Assembly (NCBI GenBank): GCA_022510615.1
Contig: JAFLTC010000004.1
Location: 62,001-126,000 of the forward strand
Direction: 5' to 3'
DNA from: Lachnospiraceae bacterium
GTDB lineage: Bacteria; Bacillota; Clostridia; Lachnospirales; Lachnospiraceae
Length of the DNA stretch: 64,000 nucleotides
Shown here: piece by piece, positions 34,882 to 44,317 of the stretch
Position numbering within the stretch: position 1 is the first letter of the stretch
Layout of the letters: every line of letters starts with the position of its first letter
Notes under the pieces: model-generated
What the model saw: the letters and a program-made list of their open reading frames with translations, nothing else
Told to the model about the DNA's origin: nothing
Databases searched by the model: none
Position numbers and translations under genes: made by a program

Positions 34882-36090
34882 CTACTTTTCCTGATTTTCC
34901 TTTGCTTCCAAAAAACTGGCCCGCATTATGGCATTCTCACCAAATTTCTCCCGAATGGTATCAATGGCATTTTCCAGCTTTCCCTGTTTTATATATTTAT
35001 CTTGCTCAAAAAGATTTAACTGCCGCATGGATTCTCTCGTAATCTTTGAGGTAGAAACACCGATAAGACGGATGGGAGAGCCATCCCAGTACTCATCAAA
35101 GAGTTCACAGGCATGGGCATACAATTCACTGGTTACGTTGGTAGGGGAATCCAGTGTGCACTGGTGGCTTCCTCTGGAAAACCGGAAGTCTTTTATAGAT
35201 ACGGACACGACCCCTGCCAGGACGTGATCCTTTCTGAGCCGACTGCCTACGGATTCACACAGGGAAAGAAGATATTTTTTTGCCTCGGCGGAATCCGTCA
35301 CATCATGAGAAATGGTAGTGGAATTACCATAGCCTTTATTATCCGTTGCCTCGGCGGCAACCGGAGAGGTGTCAATGCCGTTGGCATAATCATGGATAAG
35401 CGTACCATGCTTGCCAAGATGGGACCGAAGAATATCACGGTCAAAAAGAGCCAGCTCGCCGATGGTACGGATTCCCAGATTGTACAGACGGTTTTTTGTG
35501 GCGCGTCCCACGAAAAAAAGAGTATCGACGGGAAGTGGCCACATCTTTTTCTGAATCTCCTTTGGAAACAGACTGTGGACCCTATTTGGTTTTTCGAAAT
35601 CCGATGCCATTTTTGCCAGAATTTTATTGGAAGAAACGCCGATGTTTACCGTGAATCCCAGTGTGTCGTAAACATGCTGGCGCAGTTCTTCGGCGACAGC
35701 CACCGGGCGGGTCTGAATCTCTTTCCCAAAACCGGTCATATCGGCAAAGGCTTCATCGATGCTGTACTGCTCTATAATAGGAGAGTACTCGTGCAGAAGG
35801 GCAATCAGTTTTCGGGAATATTCTTTATAAATGTGCATACGGGGTGGGACAATCATAAGGTTCGGGCATTTCTTTCTGGCATCCCCGAGAGTCTCAGCAG
35901 TTTTTACTCCAAAGCCCCGGGCCGGCATGGATTTGGCGAGAATAATTCCATGGCGGCTTTCCTTATTGCCGCCAATGGCAGAGGGAATAGTACGCAGATC
36001 CAGTGTTTCACCTAATTCGTTAAGACGGTAAAGAGCTTCCCAACTGAGATAGGCATTATTGACATCAATATGAAAAATAACCCGCTCCAT
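34882..36090 (-). CDS. dinB: DNA polymerase IV (Y-family)
   Basis: 402 residues. Y-family motifs are FHIDVNNAYLSWE (first catalytic Asp) and YSIDEAFADMT (catalytic Asp-Glu), followed by the thumb (helix-hairpin-helix) and little-finger domains. Error-prone translesion synthesis. The promoter region (36148-36176 on the minus strand) contains a LexA-type box between -35 and -10, so the gene should be SOS-induced. It is divergent from dapL. Confidence 0.95.
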   Translation of the reverse strand: MERVIFHIDVNNAYLSWEALYRLNELGETLDLRTIPSAIGGNKESRHGIILAKSMPARGFGVKTAETLGDARKKCPNLMIVPPRMHIYKEYSRKLIALLHEYSPIIEQYSIDEAFADMTGFGKEIQTRPVAVAEELRQHVYDTLGFTVNIGVSSNKILAKMASDFEKPNRVHSLFPKEIQKKMWPLPVDTLFFVGRATKNRLYNLGIRTIGELALFDRDILRSHLGKHGTLIHDYANGIDTSPVAAEATDNKGYGNSTTISHDVTDSAEAKKYLLSLCESVGSRLRKDHVLAGVVSVSIKDFRFSRGSHQCTLDSPTNVTSELYAHACELFDEYWDGSPIRLIGVSTSKITRESMRQLNLFEQDKYIKQGKLENAIDTIREKFGENAIMRASFLEAKENQEK

Positions 36091-36147
36091 ACAGCCCCCC
36101 TCCTTTCATAATGTAGTACTGTCATCAGTCCACGGACTATTTTCTAT

Positions 36148-36176
36148 ATTATAGCACAAGAACATATGTTTGTAAA
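36148..36176 (-). promoter_or_regulatory. dinB promoter
   Basis: On the minus strand TTTACA, 17-nt spacer, TATAAT. The spacer carries the LexA box. Confidence 0.8.
36159..36172. promoter_or_regulatory. LexA/DinR SOS box
   Basis: AGAACATATGTTTG matches the Bacillus-type consensus CGAACRNRYGTTYC at 12 of 14 positions and sits between the dinB -35 and -10 boxes. Confidence 0.82.
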
Positions 36177-36183
36177 CGAGGGC

Positions 36184-36212
36184 TTGCATAAAATTCCATT
36201 TTCATGTAAAAT
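36184..36212 (+). promoter_or_regulatory. dapL promoter
   Basis: TTGCAT 36184-36189, 17-nt spacer, TAAAAT 36207-36212, followed by AGAAGGAGGAAG at the start codon. Confidence 0.72.
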
Positions 36213-36245
36213 GAGCAGGAAGAAAATAGAAGGAGGAAGTGCAGC

Positions 36246-37460
36246 ATGTACAAAATTAATGACAACTATTTAAAATTACCGGGCAGTTATTTGTTTTCCA
36301 ACATTGCCAAAAAGGTAACAGCATATAAGGAAGCGAATCCGGATAGAGATGTAATCAGTCTGGGGATTGGCGATGTGACTCTTCCGCTGGCTCCGGCTGT
36401 GATTGAAGCACTGCATGGTGCGGTAGATGAGATGGCGCAGGCAGAGACTTTCCATGGCTATGCACCGGACCTTGGCTATGAGTTTTTACGCCGGGCCATT
36501 ATTGATAACGATTATAAGGCACGGGGTGTGGATATTGCTCTGGATGAGGTTTTCATTAGTGATGGTGCGAAAAGTGATTCCGGTAATATTGTTGACATTT
36601 TTGCACAGGATAATACGATTGCTGTGACAGACCCGGTGTATCCGGTATATGTGGACAGTAATGCCATGTCCGGGAAAACAGGGGAATATCTCCATGACAA
36701 AGAATGCTGGTCCAATGTCATCTATATGCCATGTACGGCAGAAAATGATTTTGTGCCGGAGATACCGGAAAAGACACCGGATATTATCTATATCTGCTGT
36801 CCGAATAACCCGACGGGAACAACATTAAACAAAGAGCAGCTGCAAAAATGGGTGGATTACGCCAATGAAAAGAAGGCAGTGATTATTTACGATGCAGCCT
36901 ATGAAGCATACATTTCCGAGAAAGATGTTCCGCATAGTATTTTTGAGTGCGACGGGGCAAAGACCTGTGCGATTGAGATGCGAAGCTTTTCTAAAAATGC
37001 CGGCTTTACCGGAACACGTCTTGGCTTTACGGTAATCCCGAAGGAATTAAAAAGTGGCGATGTATCTCTGAACAGTCTCTGGGCAAGACGTCACGGTACA
37101 AAGTTTAACGGTGCACCGTATATTATCCAGAAGGCCGGAGAAGCCGTTTACAGTGACGCCGGGAAAAAACAGACAAAGGGGCAGATTGCTTACTATATGA
37201 AAAATGCGGAGATGATTCGTGAGGCGCTGACAGATATGGGCTATACCGTATTTGGCGGTGTCAATGCACCATACATCTGGCTGCAGACGCCGGAGGGGAT
37301 AAGATCATGGGATTTCTTTGATATGCTGTTAGAGAGAGCCAATGTAGTCGGTACACCGGGTTCCGGTTTCGGACCAAGCGGAGAAGGGTATTTTCGACTC
37401 ACCGCATTTGGTTCTGCCGAAAATACGAAAAAAGCACTGGAGCGGATTCAGAGCCTGTAA
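36246..37460 (+). CDS. dapL: LL-diaminopimelate aminotransferase
   Basis: 404 residues, fold type I PLP enzyme. Family stretches are [10 protein letters not shown]-like ([13 protein letters not shown]), [23 protein letters not shown] and the PLP-Lys motif [17 protein letters not shown]. It converts tetrahydrodipicolinate directly to LL-diaminopimelate using glutamate, serving lysine and peptidoglycan. Strong AGAAGGAGGAAG Shine-Dalgarno. Confidence 0.95.
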   Translation: MYKINDNYLKLPGSYLFSNIAKKVTAYKEANPDRDVISLGIGDVTLPLAPAVIEALHGAVDEMAQAETFHGYAPDLGYEFLRRAIIDNDYKARGVDIALDEVFISDGAKSDSGNIVDIFAQDNTIAVTDPVYPVYVDSNAMSGKTGEYLHDKECWSNVIYMPCTAENDFVPEIPEKTPDIIYICCPNNPTGTTLNKEQLQKWVDYANEKKAVIIYDAAYEAYISEKDVPHSIFECDGAKTCAIEMRSFSKNAGFTGTRLGFTVIPKELKSGDVSLNSLWARRHGTKFNGAPYIIQKAGEAVYSDAGKKQTKGQIAYYMKNAEMIREALTDMGYTVFGGVNAPYIWLQTPEGIRSWDFFDMLLERANVVGTPGSGFGPSGEGYFRLTAFGSAENTKKALERIQSL

Positions 37461-37482
37461 TTAAATTTCGTTATAGAAAGGT

Positions 37483-38400
37483 ATGGTGAGAAATGTGAAA
37501 AAGACATTTATGAGTATCTTGGCAGGGGTTACTGCCTTGTCGGTATGTCTGGCACCGGGGGCAGTGTCTAAAGCGGATTCGGTAGACGTGAGACCATATA
37601 TTGCCTTTGGGGCAGATCTGACAAATAGTCAGAAAAACACAGTGATGGAACAGCTTGGAGTGACAAAGGATACTCTGGCGGACTATGAAACCATTGCGGT
37701 AACCAATGAGGATGAGCATAAATATCTGGATTCCTATCTAGACAATAATGTAATCGGTACCAAGGCGTTGTCTTCCGTAAAGATTGAAGAGGCGGATGCC
37801 GGAAGCGGAATTCGGGTGGAGACTCACAATATTACCTTTTGCACAGTAGAGATGTATACCAATGCTCTTGCCACGGCAGGTATCAGCGATGCTGTCGTGA
37901 CAGTGGCAGCTCCGTTTAACATTTCCGGTACGGCAGCGTTGGTGGGAGCTATGAAGGCCTATGGCACAATGACCGGTGAAGAGATTGACAGTGACAGTGC
38001 CGACGCGGCAACAAATGAGTTAGTGCTGACCGGGGAACTGGGAGATTCTATTGGAAAGGATGAGGCGTCTCAGCTTATTGCATTGGTAAAAGATAAAGTA
38101 ATCCGTGGTGATTTGTCAGATGCGGAAGAAATTGAACAGGCGATACAGGACGCCATGCAGGAACTGAACATTTCCCTGTCTGATAGTCAAAAGCAGGAAA
38201 TATTATCCCTGATGCAGAAAATCGGCGATCTGGATTTGGATCTGGGAGCAATCCAGGACCAGGCAAAGGGAATTTATGAGAAGCTGAAAAATCTGGATAT
38301 TGATTTGAGTCAGGCAGAGGGTATTTTAGAAAAAATCGGTAATTTCTTTGCCGAATTATTTCAAAAAATAGCTGAATTTTTTGCCGGTCTGTTTAAGTAA
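37483..38400 (+). CDS. Secreted DUF1002 family protein
   Basis: 305 residues with a signal peptide (KKTFMSILAGVTALSVCLAP) and the DUF1002 core (GADLTNSQKNTVMEQLGV, TAAGISDAVV-like ATAGISDAVVTVAAPFNISGTAALVG). The ATG at 37483 lies too close to AAAGG; GTG 37495 is an alternative start. A C-terminal helical part ends with hydrophobic FAELFQKIAEFFAGLF. The function is unknown; the family is common in Firmicutes. It is followed by the secreted protease 45 nt later. Confidence 0.82.
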   Translation: MVRNVKKTFMSILAGVTALSVCLAPGAVSKADSVDVRPYIAFGADLTNSQKNTVMEQLGVTKDTLADYETIAVTNEDEHKYLDSYLDNNVIGTKALSSVKIEEADAGSGIRVETHNITFCTVEMYTNALATAGISDAVVTVAAPFNISGTAALVGAMKAYGTMTGEEIDSDSADAATNELVLTGELGDSIGKDEASQLIALVKDKVIRGDLSDAEEIEQAIQDAMQELNISLSDSQKQEILSLMQKIGDLDLDLGAIQDQAKGIYEKLKNLDIDLSQAEGILEKIGNFFAELFQKIAEFFAGLFK

Positions 38401-38445
38401 CAGACCGGTTTTTATGCATTGGTATTAGATGAAGGGAGCTAATAA

Positions 38446-40662
38446 ATGAAACTATGGAGAACCGCAGCCGCAGTAATAGCAATAACCCTGTGTATAACAG
38501 CGGTGCCAGTCGCTGCAGAAAAGAGTCAGGACGAGAAAACAGTAAGTATTTCGGAAGAATGGGAAGGCGCAGATAAAGGTCTTGGTTATATCCCCTATCA
38601 GAACGAAGTATATAACGAAAATGATTTGATCGATATTCAAACTGCGACATCGCCAGGGGAGAAGCGAAGGTCGGCGGTGGTTCTGCCGTCCTCTTACGAC
38701 GCCAGAGACGATGGAGTGGTTCCTTCGGTGAAAGATCAGGGAAACACAGGAAGTTGCTGGGCGTTTGCAGCCCTTGGTTCCGGGGAGTCCGGTCTGATGA
38801 AGAAAGGGATAGAAAAAGGACTTGGTGCAGAAATAGAAGAACCGGATTTGTCAGAGCGTCAGCTCACCTATACCGCACTGAATTATTGGCTGGACCCGTT
38901 AAATCTGACAGAGGGAGATATCAAACAGTTAGGTTCTGGGGTCAATTCCTATAATCAAGGTGGTAACTCGACCATAGCCATCAATTCACTGGCGGCATGG
39001 CGGGGGGCAGTGGATGAGGAGAAAGCGCCCTATGATGTCATTTATAATGCAGATGTAGATGAGAAGGATAAAGACATCCGGATTCCGGACAGTCTGGTTT
39101 ACCAGCAGGATTCGTATCACCTGGAAAATTCGGAGAGTGTTTATCTAGCCACCCCGAACAGGATAAAGGAACTGCTGATGGAAAAGGGTTGCGCTGAGAT
39201 TAGCTACCATGCACCGGATACAAAAGCAGAAGTGTCACGGTATGCCAATGCCGACTACACGGCGTACTACGTGGATGATGAGAATGCGGGGATCAATCAT
39301 GCGGTGTTGCTGGTGGGCTGGGATGATGACTATCCGGTAGAAAATTTTAATCCGAACTGTCGTCCTGAGAAGCCGGGAGCCTGGCTGATTCGGAACAGCT
39401 GGGGAACGGATATCCACGATGAGGGATATCTATGGATTTCCTATGAGGATAAGGTATTGTCACAGGAAGCGAATGAAGTGACATTTTTTGATATGGTGCC
39501 GGCAGATAACTATGATAATAATTATCAGTATGACGGCAGTGCGGCATATGCATATGTGATAGGACCGCAGGGCATGGCCAACATTTTTACGGCACAGTAT
39601 AAAGAAAACCTCGAAGCTGTTTCCATCCAGACTCTCGAACGAAATGTAACCTATGAAATAAAAATCTACCAGGTGTCGGATGCCACAAAACCGGAGAGCG
39701 GGAAACAACTGGGAACAACCATTACCGGTACGGTGGAGGAGCGGGGCTATCACACCATTGACTTTACCGAACAGGGAGGGGAAGATATCGCGCTGGACAA
39801 GGGAAACAAATTTTCCGTTGTGGTGAGGTTGAAAAATGAAGAAGACGACGACAGTTACATTGTGATGGAGTACGCATATCCATCGAGGTTCGGCGTGACA
39901 GAAAAAGTTTCTCTGAAGGAAAAGGAAAGTTTTGTTCTAAATGGAAGCCGATGGCAGGACTGTGCTGACAATCCGAAAGTATTCATGGGAAATTTGCGGA
40001 TAAAAGCTTTTACCACCGTCGATGACAGTGTACCATGCACCGGTATCACTGCCAAAACAGACAGGATAACCGTGCCGCTAAATGAAAAAGCTGATATTTC
40101 CTATACCCTGTCGCCAAATAATGTAACGAATGAGGTCGTGACGTGGGAGTCCGCGGATGAAAGTATTGTCAGGGTGTCAAATGGAGTGGTATACGGCATA
40201 AAAAAAGGAGAAACCACAGTTACCGGCCGCATCAATGGACACGAAATGACGGTGCCAGTAACGGTAGTCGATGCGCCGGTAGTAAAACCGGGGACGCCAA
40301 CATCCGATGCGACAAATACGCCAACGCCCGCTGTAACGAAAAAACCAACTCCATTGCCAACGCCAAAGCCGCCAACTGTCAAAAAAGAGGTGAAAAAGGT
40401 TGTCATCACGAAAAAGGGAAAAAAGAAAGCCCTCAAAAAGAAGGTTACCTTGAAAGAGGGAGAAAAACTGAAACTGGCTGCAAAGGTAACGGTTACAGGT
40501 GGAGCATCCAAGAAAGTAACATGGAAATCCTCCAAGAAAAAGGTTGCCACGGTTTCCGGTAAAGGTGTTGTCAAAGCCAAGAAAAAAGGTAAGGCGAAGA
40601 TTACCGTCACTTCCAAGGTAAATAAGAAAAAGAAATGCACGATTACAATCAGGGTAAAATAA
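38446..40662 (+). CDS. Secreted papain-like (C1) cysteine protease with Ig-like tail
   Basis: 738 residues: signal peptide (AAAVIAITLCITAVPVAA), C1 peptidase domain (about 80-330) with oxyanion Gln98, catalytic Cys104 (GNTGSCWAFAAL), His285 (GINHAVLLVGW) and Asn317 (IRNSWGT). A lectin-like beta domain follows (about 350-520), then a BIG2 module (VTWESADESIVRVSNG), a Thr/Pro linker (TPTPAVTKKPTPLPTPKPP) and a Lys-rich BIG2-like end. All catalytic residues are present. It is likely exported and held at the wall by the basic tail, which resembles the protein at 3862. The substrate is unknown. Confidence 0.9.
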   Translation: MKLWRTAAAVIAITLCITAVPVAAEKSQDEKTVSISEEWEGADKGLGYIPYQNEVYNENDLIDIQTATSPGEKRRSAVVLPSSYDARDDGVVPSVKDQGNTGSCWAFAALGSGESGLMKKGIEKGLGAEIEEPDLSERQLTYTALNYWLDPLNLTEGDIKQLGSGVNSYNQGGNSTIAINSLAAWRGAVDEEKAPYDVIYNADVDEKDKDIRIPDSLVYQQDSYHLENSESVYLATPNRIKELLMEKGCAEISYHAPDTKAEVSRYANADYTAYYVDDENAGINHAVLLVGWDDDYPVENFNPNCRPEKPGAWLIRNSWGTDIHDEGYLWISYEDKVLSQEANEVTFFDMVPADNYDNNYQYDGSAAYAYVIGPQGMANIFTAQYKENLEAVSIQTLERNVTYEIKIYQVSDATKPESGKQLGTTITGTVEERGYHTIDFTEQGGEDIALDKGNKFSVVVRLKNEEDDDSYIVMEYAYPSRFGVTEKVSLKEKESFVLNGSRWQDCADNPKVFMGNLRIKAFTTVDDSVPCTGITAKTDRITVPLNEKADISYTLSPNNVTNEVVTWESADESIVRVSNGVVYGIKKGETTVTGRINGHEMTVPVTVVDAPVVKPGTPTSDATNTPTPAVTKKPTPLPTPKPPTVKKEVKKVVITKKGKKKALKKKVTLKEGEKLKLAAKVTVTGGASKKVTWKSSKKKVATVSGKGVVKAKKKGKAKITVTSKVNKKKKCTITIRVK

Positions 40663-40683
40663 TGGACGGATTTACAATGAAAC

Positions 40684-40735
40684 GGGACGCCCGCATTGGT
40701 GAGAAACTGCCGGTGCGAGCGCCCCTTTTTTATTC
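40684..40735. terminator. Bidirectional terminator between protease and cotJC
   Basis: GGGACGCCCGCA ... TGCGAGCGCCCC followed by TTTTTT on the plus strand; serves the convergent protease and cotJ units. Confidence 0.75.
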
Positions 40736-41338
40736 GAGAAACTTCTTATCAAACTCCGCATTAAAGTAATAAAAATTCTTAGCATCCAGCTTCGACTTGG
40801 TCATTTCCAGTGCCTCCCCGAACCGCTGAAAGTGGACAATCTCTCTGGCGCGAAGGAATTTCAGTGGTGCCCGTACGTCCGGGTCATCGATAACCCGCAG
40901 AAGATTTTCATAGACCGTTCTCGCTTTCTGCTCCGCCGCAAGATCCTCATATAAGTCGGCGAAGGCGTCTCCCTTAGACTGAAACTCCAGAGCGGTAAAA
41001 GGAACGCCGGCAGCAGCCTGAGGCCAGAGGGCACTTGTATGGTCAATATAGTAGGCATCAAAGCCGGCAGTCTTTGCCTGCTCCGGTGTCAAATCTTTCG
41101 TCAGCTGATAAACCATGGCGCATATAATCTCCATGTGGTTAATCTCTTCTGTTCCGATATCCGTCAAAAGTCCGCCCACCTTTTTTACCGGCATGGAATA
41201 ACGCTGGGCAAGATACCGCATGGAGGCGGACAGCTCGCCGTCAGGACCGCCGTACTGACTGATAATCAACTGTGCCGTTTTCGGACAAGTTTTTTCTATC
41301 TTTACAGGAAACTGTAATCGTTTTTCATAACTCCACAT
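40730..41338 (-). CDS. cotJC: Manganese catalase CotJC (intact paralogue)
   Basis: 202 residues. The start is the ATG of MWSYEKRLQF, after GGAAGGAGG and overlapping the upstream stop as TAATG; the tracked start includes the Shine-Dalgarno. Metal-binding helices are GELSASMRYLAQRY, TEEINHMEIICAM, EQKARTVYENLL and EIVHFQRFGEA. Spore-coat catalase made with CotJA and CotJB. It is the full-length template that shows how the split gene at 7778/12986 should look. At the split site it reads GGAAC instead of GGTAC. Confidence 0.94.
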   Translation of the reverse strand: MWSYEKRLQFPVKIEKTCPKTAQLIISQYGGPDGELSASMRYLAQRYSMPVKKVGGLLTDIGTEEINHMEIICAMVYQLTKDLTPEQAKTAGFDAYYIDHTSALWPQAAAGVPFTALEFQSKGDAFADLYEDLAAEQKARTVYENLLRVIDDPDVRAPLKFLRAREIVHFQRFGEALEMTKSKLDAKNFYYFNAEFDKKFLE

Positions 41339-41808
41339 TAGATGAGTCCTCCTTCCCATGGCATAGGGCCTTCCGCCCAGCCATATTCGTTGGTATCCGG
41401 ATTGCCGGTAATCATGGAAATCTGGGTAAGAGGATTATACTTTTTCGCATATTCCGCCAGTAAGTCCAGTCTCTGCTCCAGCAATTCTTTGAATAATGCC
41501 AGTCCTTTCGGACAGGAAGGATGCGTGTCTAAATATAATGTCAAGTCATTGATGGCAAAACTGATAGTTGCAATTTTACTCATCATTTCTTCTCTATCTG
41601 CTTCCTTTTTATCCAGTGCAGAAAATTTAGAGGTGAGGGAACTTTTGACATCCTCAGCTTTAAAAAATTTTAAGTTCAGGCATGGGAAAATAGTACCTTC
41701 TTTCAGAGCAGTTTTAAAATCATAGGGCTCGCACCATTCCTGCATGGGAACAGACGCCATGGCAAGAGTTTCCGGGCAGGTGCAGCCGGTATCCTTCGTA
41801 TCGTTCAT
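41338..41808 (-). CDS. CotJA-CotJB fusion protein
   Basis: 156 residues, start ATG 41808 after AAAGGAGATGATAGG; the upstream tracked part is noncoding. Residues about 14-48 (TLAMASVPMQEWCEPYDF ... EGTIFPCLNLKFF) correspond to CotJA. Residues about 72-154 (INDLTLYLDTHPSCPKGLALF ... WAEGPMPWEGG) correspond to CotJB, which is a separate gene in the other cotJ locus. No stop or frameshift separates them, and the downstream gene is cotJC, so one polypeptide replaces two coat components. Confidence 0.88.
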   Translation of the reverse strand: MNDTKDTGCTCPETLAMASVPMQEWCEPYDFKTALKEGTIFPCLNLKFFKAEDVKSSLTSKFSALDKKEADREEMMSKIATISFAINDLTLYLDTHPSCPKGLALFKELLEQRLDLLAEYAKKYNPLTQISMITGNPDTNEYGWAEGPMPWEGGLI

Positions 41809-41949
41809 CCTATCATCTCCTTTGTATAAATTTTTGTGACAATAATATTTTTTGTCGATTAAGGGATAATATGCGGACAAGATATTTCCATTGTGAATTC
41901 AAAAGTGTTTCAAAAAATTCCAATTGAATTAAAAAAATAAAAATTAAAA

Positions 41950-42500
41950 AAATTGCAACTGTTTCCGCTCCCTGGGAAGAGATATATAATACGGAAGACG
42001 GAAGTACCGGAAAAATGGTTACGAATCCATCTTATGTAAAGCTGGCATTCAAATATGCCTATGATGAGCTGGTAGCCAATAAGAGAACGAATATCTCCTT
42101 AATCTACAATGATTTTAATACCTACGGTGAGGATACCGCAGATCGTATAGTGACGATGTATAAGTGGTTGAATACTAAGGATGATGTGAATACCACCGGT
42201 GCTACGATTTGTAACGGTGTCGGTATGCAGTCCCATCTGAGTGTGAAAAATTCATATCATTCGGTGACTAATTTTACGGCTGCCCTGAATAAGTTCTGTA
42301 ATGTAGGTATGGAGGTTCAGATTACTGAGCTGGATGCCACCAGAGATGGTGCTACAGAGGCTGAGGAGGCAGCGTACTGGAAAGACATCATGAAGGCTTT
42401 AATTACTGCTAAGAAGGCTGGCGGCAACATAACTGGTGTTACCATCTGGGGACTTTATGATGCCACTTCATGGCGAGCATCCGGAGGTTTTTTCGTGTAA
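41950..42500 (+). pseudogene. GH10 endo-xylanase remnant
   Basis: An open frame with no start (readable from about 41950, TVSAPWEEIYNTEDGS) covers the C-terminal half of a GH10 xylanase: YVKLAFKYAYDELVAN, ISLIYNDFNTYGEDTAD and the nucleophile region VQITELDATRDG, then ITGVTIWGLYDATSWRA. The N-terminal half with the acid/base Glu (WDxVNE) is missing. The end, where a family member continues, is replaced by GGFFV and a stop encoded by the 37-bp repeat. Truncated at both sides, so inactive. Confidence 0.88.
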
Positions 42501-42519
42501 AACTTTTCAAATAACCGGG
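42483..42519 (+). repeat. 37-38 bp dispersed repeat, copy 2
   Basis: Same sequence as 111-148 with one T fewer. It begins exactly where GH10 similarity ends, so it marks a recombination junction. Confidence 0.85.
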
Positions 42520-42588
42520 GATAGCACTGAACTGGATTTCAGAAAACTGGAAGAAAATAAAAAAATGTCAAATAATGTAAAATAATGA

Positions 42589-42618
42589 TTGACATGTCGA
42601 CGAGCCATTGTGTAAAAT
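42589..42618 (+). promoter_or_regulatory. Promoter of the Hint/protease pair
   Basis: TTGACA 42589-42594, 18-nt spacer, TAAAAT 42613-42618. Confidence 0.7.
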
Positions 42619-42670
42619 TAAAAGTAACTTGCTCAGGTTATAGAAAGCAATGGAAAGGAGATGAGTTAAT

Positions 42671-44317
42671 ATGTCAACATATGGGAAAATGGACTATACG
42701 AAAGAGGAACACTTTTTGGCGGCTCTTGAGCATTTTGGAGGAAAAGACTTTCTGCAGGAAAACTTCCCGAATATGCTCCAAATGTTGTACAATACGCGCG
42801 AGTGGCATCAGGAGCTTAACAGGAAGAATGAGGATGAGCCAGTGGGATACGAGGATTCATTCGAAATTATGGAACTGTGCCAGTCTGATACAAAGAATGA
42901 ACGGGGGGAATCTGGGACATCTATTGTGAGCCTGTCAAATATGTCGTTGGTTAATAAAGCATCTTTCCTGCAAATATCCAGTGTTGTAAAGGATCCGGTC
43001 AATGGGGTGATTTTTGCGTCAAGCGCAGTACATGACACGAATAGAAACAATCTGGAAAATCCGCTGACCGTGGATTCTAAGTTGATGTCTTACACTAAAA
43101 GTCCCAAGGTTCTGACCGTGTCGGACTTCATGGCAGCCAGCAAGGTCAACGGTAAAAGCGTATGTGTCGCAAATACAATAAACAGGACACTGGAAATTGA
43201 CTTGGCGAATGGCAAGCCGGATATTACAAATATTGTGGTAAACCAACCGGCTCCCAAAAACGAACAAGCCTTTGTAATAAGGGTTGTTTATAACGGCCGG
43301 ACGGATAACGATGCCAGTTACAATTTTAAGATGGCGACGGACTGGACATCAGGGGGTGTCCGATATGTCAGGGTGTTTTTCCCTTTTTCTATTACGGTGA
43401 ATTTGGATGATGACTTTCAGTTTTGCAACGATACGCCGGTAAGCTTTGGAGATGATTTTATGGTCAGTCTGGCGAGTGAGGTTGTACAGGGAGGGAGCGT
43501 CCATTTTAACACCGCTACCCCCTATATAGATAAAATAAAATCGACGATAGACGGAAACACATTAACGTTGGACTTCTCCTATCAGGCGGATACAGATTTT
43601 AATTACTGGGGTATAGAGATGCCTTTGACGTTAAAACAGGCGGAGGGGGTGTTTGATTTTCATCTGCAATTTACTGTGAATTACGCTTACAAGGACAATC
43701 CTGGTGAAATACTTCACACGCCAATCCTTGTGACTAGTGAGGAGTATCCGGAGTCCCAGAATATGGTGAAGATAAAACAAGCGAGAATCTTGTGGGGATG
43801 TTTGGGAAAAGACACTCAACTGCTTACAGAGGATGGATATCGAAACATTAGTGAGGTTAAGCCCGGTGATAAGCTTTACACGAATAAGGGGTATATCAGA
43901 TTAAAAAATATGGTGACTGGCACAGAAGAAAAAATAGTCGCTGTGGCTGTGTCCGAGGAAAAGACATTGCTTCTCACCAAAAAGCACCCGATTGCTACCG
44001 AGCGGGGAATTATTTATGCGGACGGTCTCACAATTGGGGACAAGCTGAAAATGGAGGACGGTTCTCTCAGGGAAATTTATTATCTGGAAATTAAAGATTA
44101 TCATGACAAGGTATATTGTCCTGAACTGGAGGAAAGCGCTCTGATTGCAGCCGACGGCATTATGGTGGGGGATTATATGACGAAGGTGGATGTAGTCGAG
44201 GAACCGGAGGAAGAATTGGAGCCGTTGGAGCCTGAACTTATGGATGAATTGATTCGGTGGTCCGAATGGAAGGAGCAGAAAATGAAGGAAGAACATAGGA
44301 AGGAGGTAGCAAAATGA
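42671..44317 (+). CDS. Hint-domain protein of unknown function
   Basis: 548 residues, no signal peptide or membrane helix. AAAGGAG lies 9 nt upstream. Residues 1-70 are helical, 80-370 look beta-rich and match nothing known by eye. Residues about 376-502 form a Hint (intein/hedgehog) domain: Cys377 in WGCLGKDTQLLTEDG, KPGDKLYT, and His439 in LTKKHPIATERG, ending IAADGIMVGDYM. The C-terminal Asn of true inteins is absent, so peptide-bond cleavage at Gly376-Cys377 without splicing is the likely outcome. The last 40 residues are acidic then basic. It overlaps the protease gene by 4 nt (ATGA). Confidence 0.78.
   Translation: MSTYGKMDYTKEEHFLAALEHFGGKDFLQENFPNMLQMLYNTREWHQELNRKNEDEPVGYEDSFEIMELCQSDTKNERGESGTSIVSLSNMSLVNKASFLQISSVVKDPVNGVIFASSAVHDTNRNNLENPLTVDSKLMSYTKSPKVLTVSDFMAASKVNGKSVCVANTINRTLEIDLANGKPDITNIVVNQPAPKNEQAFVIRVVYNGRTDNDASYNFKMATDWTSGGVRYVRVFFPFSITVNLDDDFQFCNDTPVSFGDDFMVSLASEVVQGGSVHFNTATPYIDKIKSTIDGNTLTLDFSYQADTDFNYWGIEMPLTLKQAEGVFDFHLQFTVNYAYKDNPGEILHTPILVTSEEYPESQNMVKIKQARILWGCLGKDTQLLTEDGYRNISEVKPGDKLYTNKGYIRLKNMVTGTEEKIVAVAVSEEKTLLLTKKHPIATERGIIYADGLTIGDKLKMEDGSLREIYYLEIKDYHDKVYCPELEESALIAADGIMVGDYMTKVDVVEEPEEELEPLEPELMDELIRWSEWKEQKMKEEHRKEVAK

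Noticed and set aside
35113-36015. 300-aa plus-strand ORF opposite dinB
   Set aside because: Lies entirely antisense to a clear DinB gene and has no recognisable domain; a codon-bias shadow.
42585-42929. 114-aa ORF overlapping the Hint gene in another frame
   Set aside because: It overlaps the promoter and the start of the Hint gene, and its residue composition is shadow-like.
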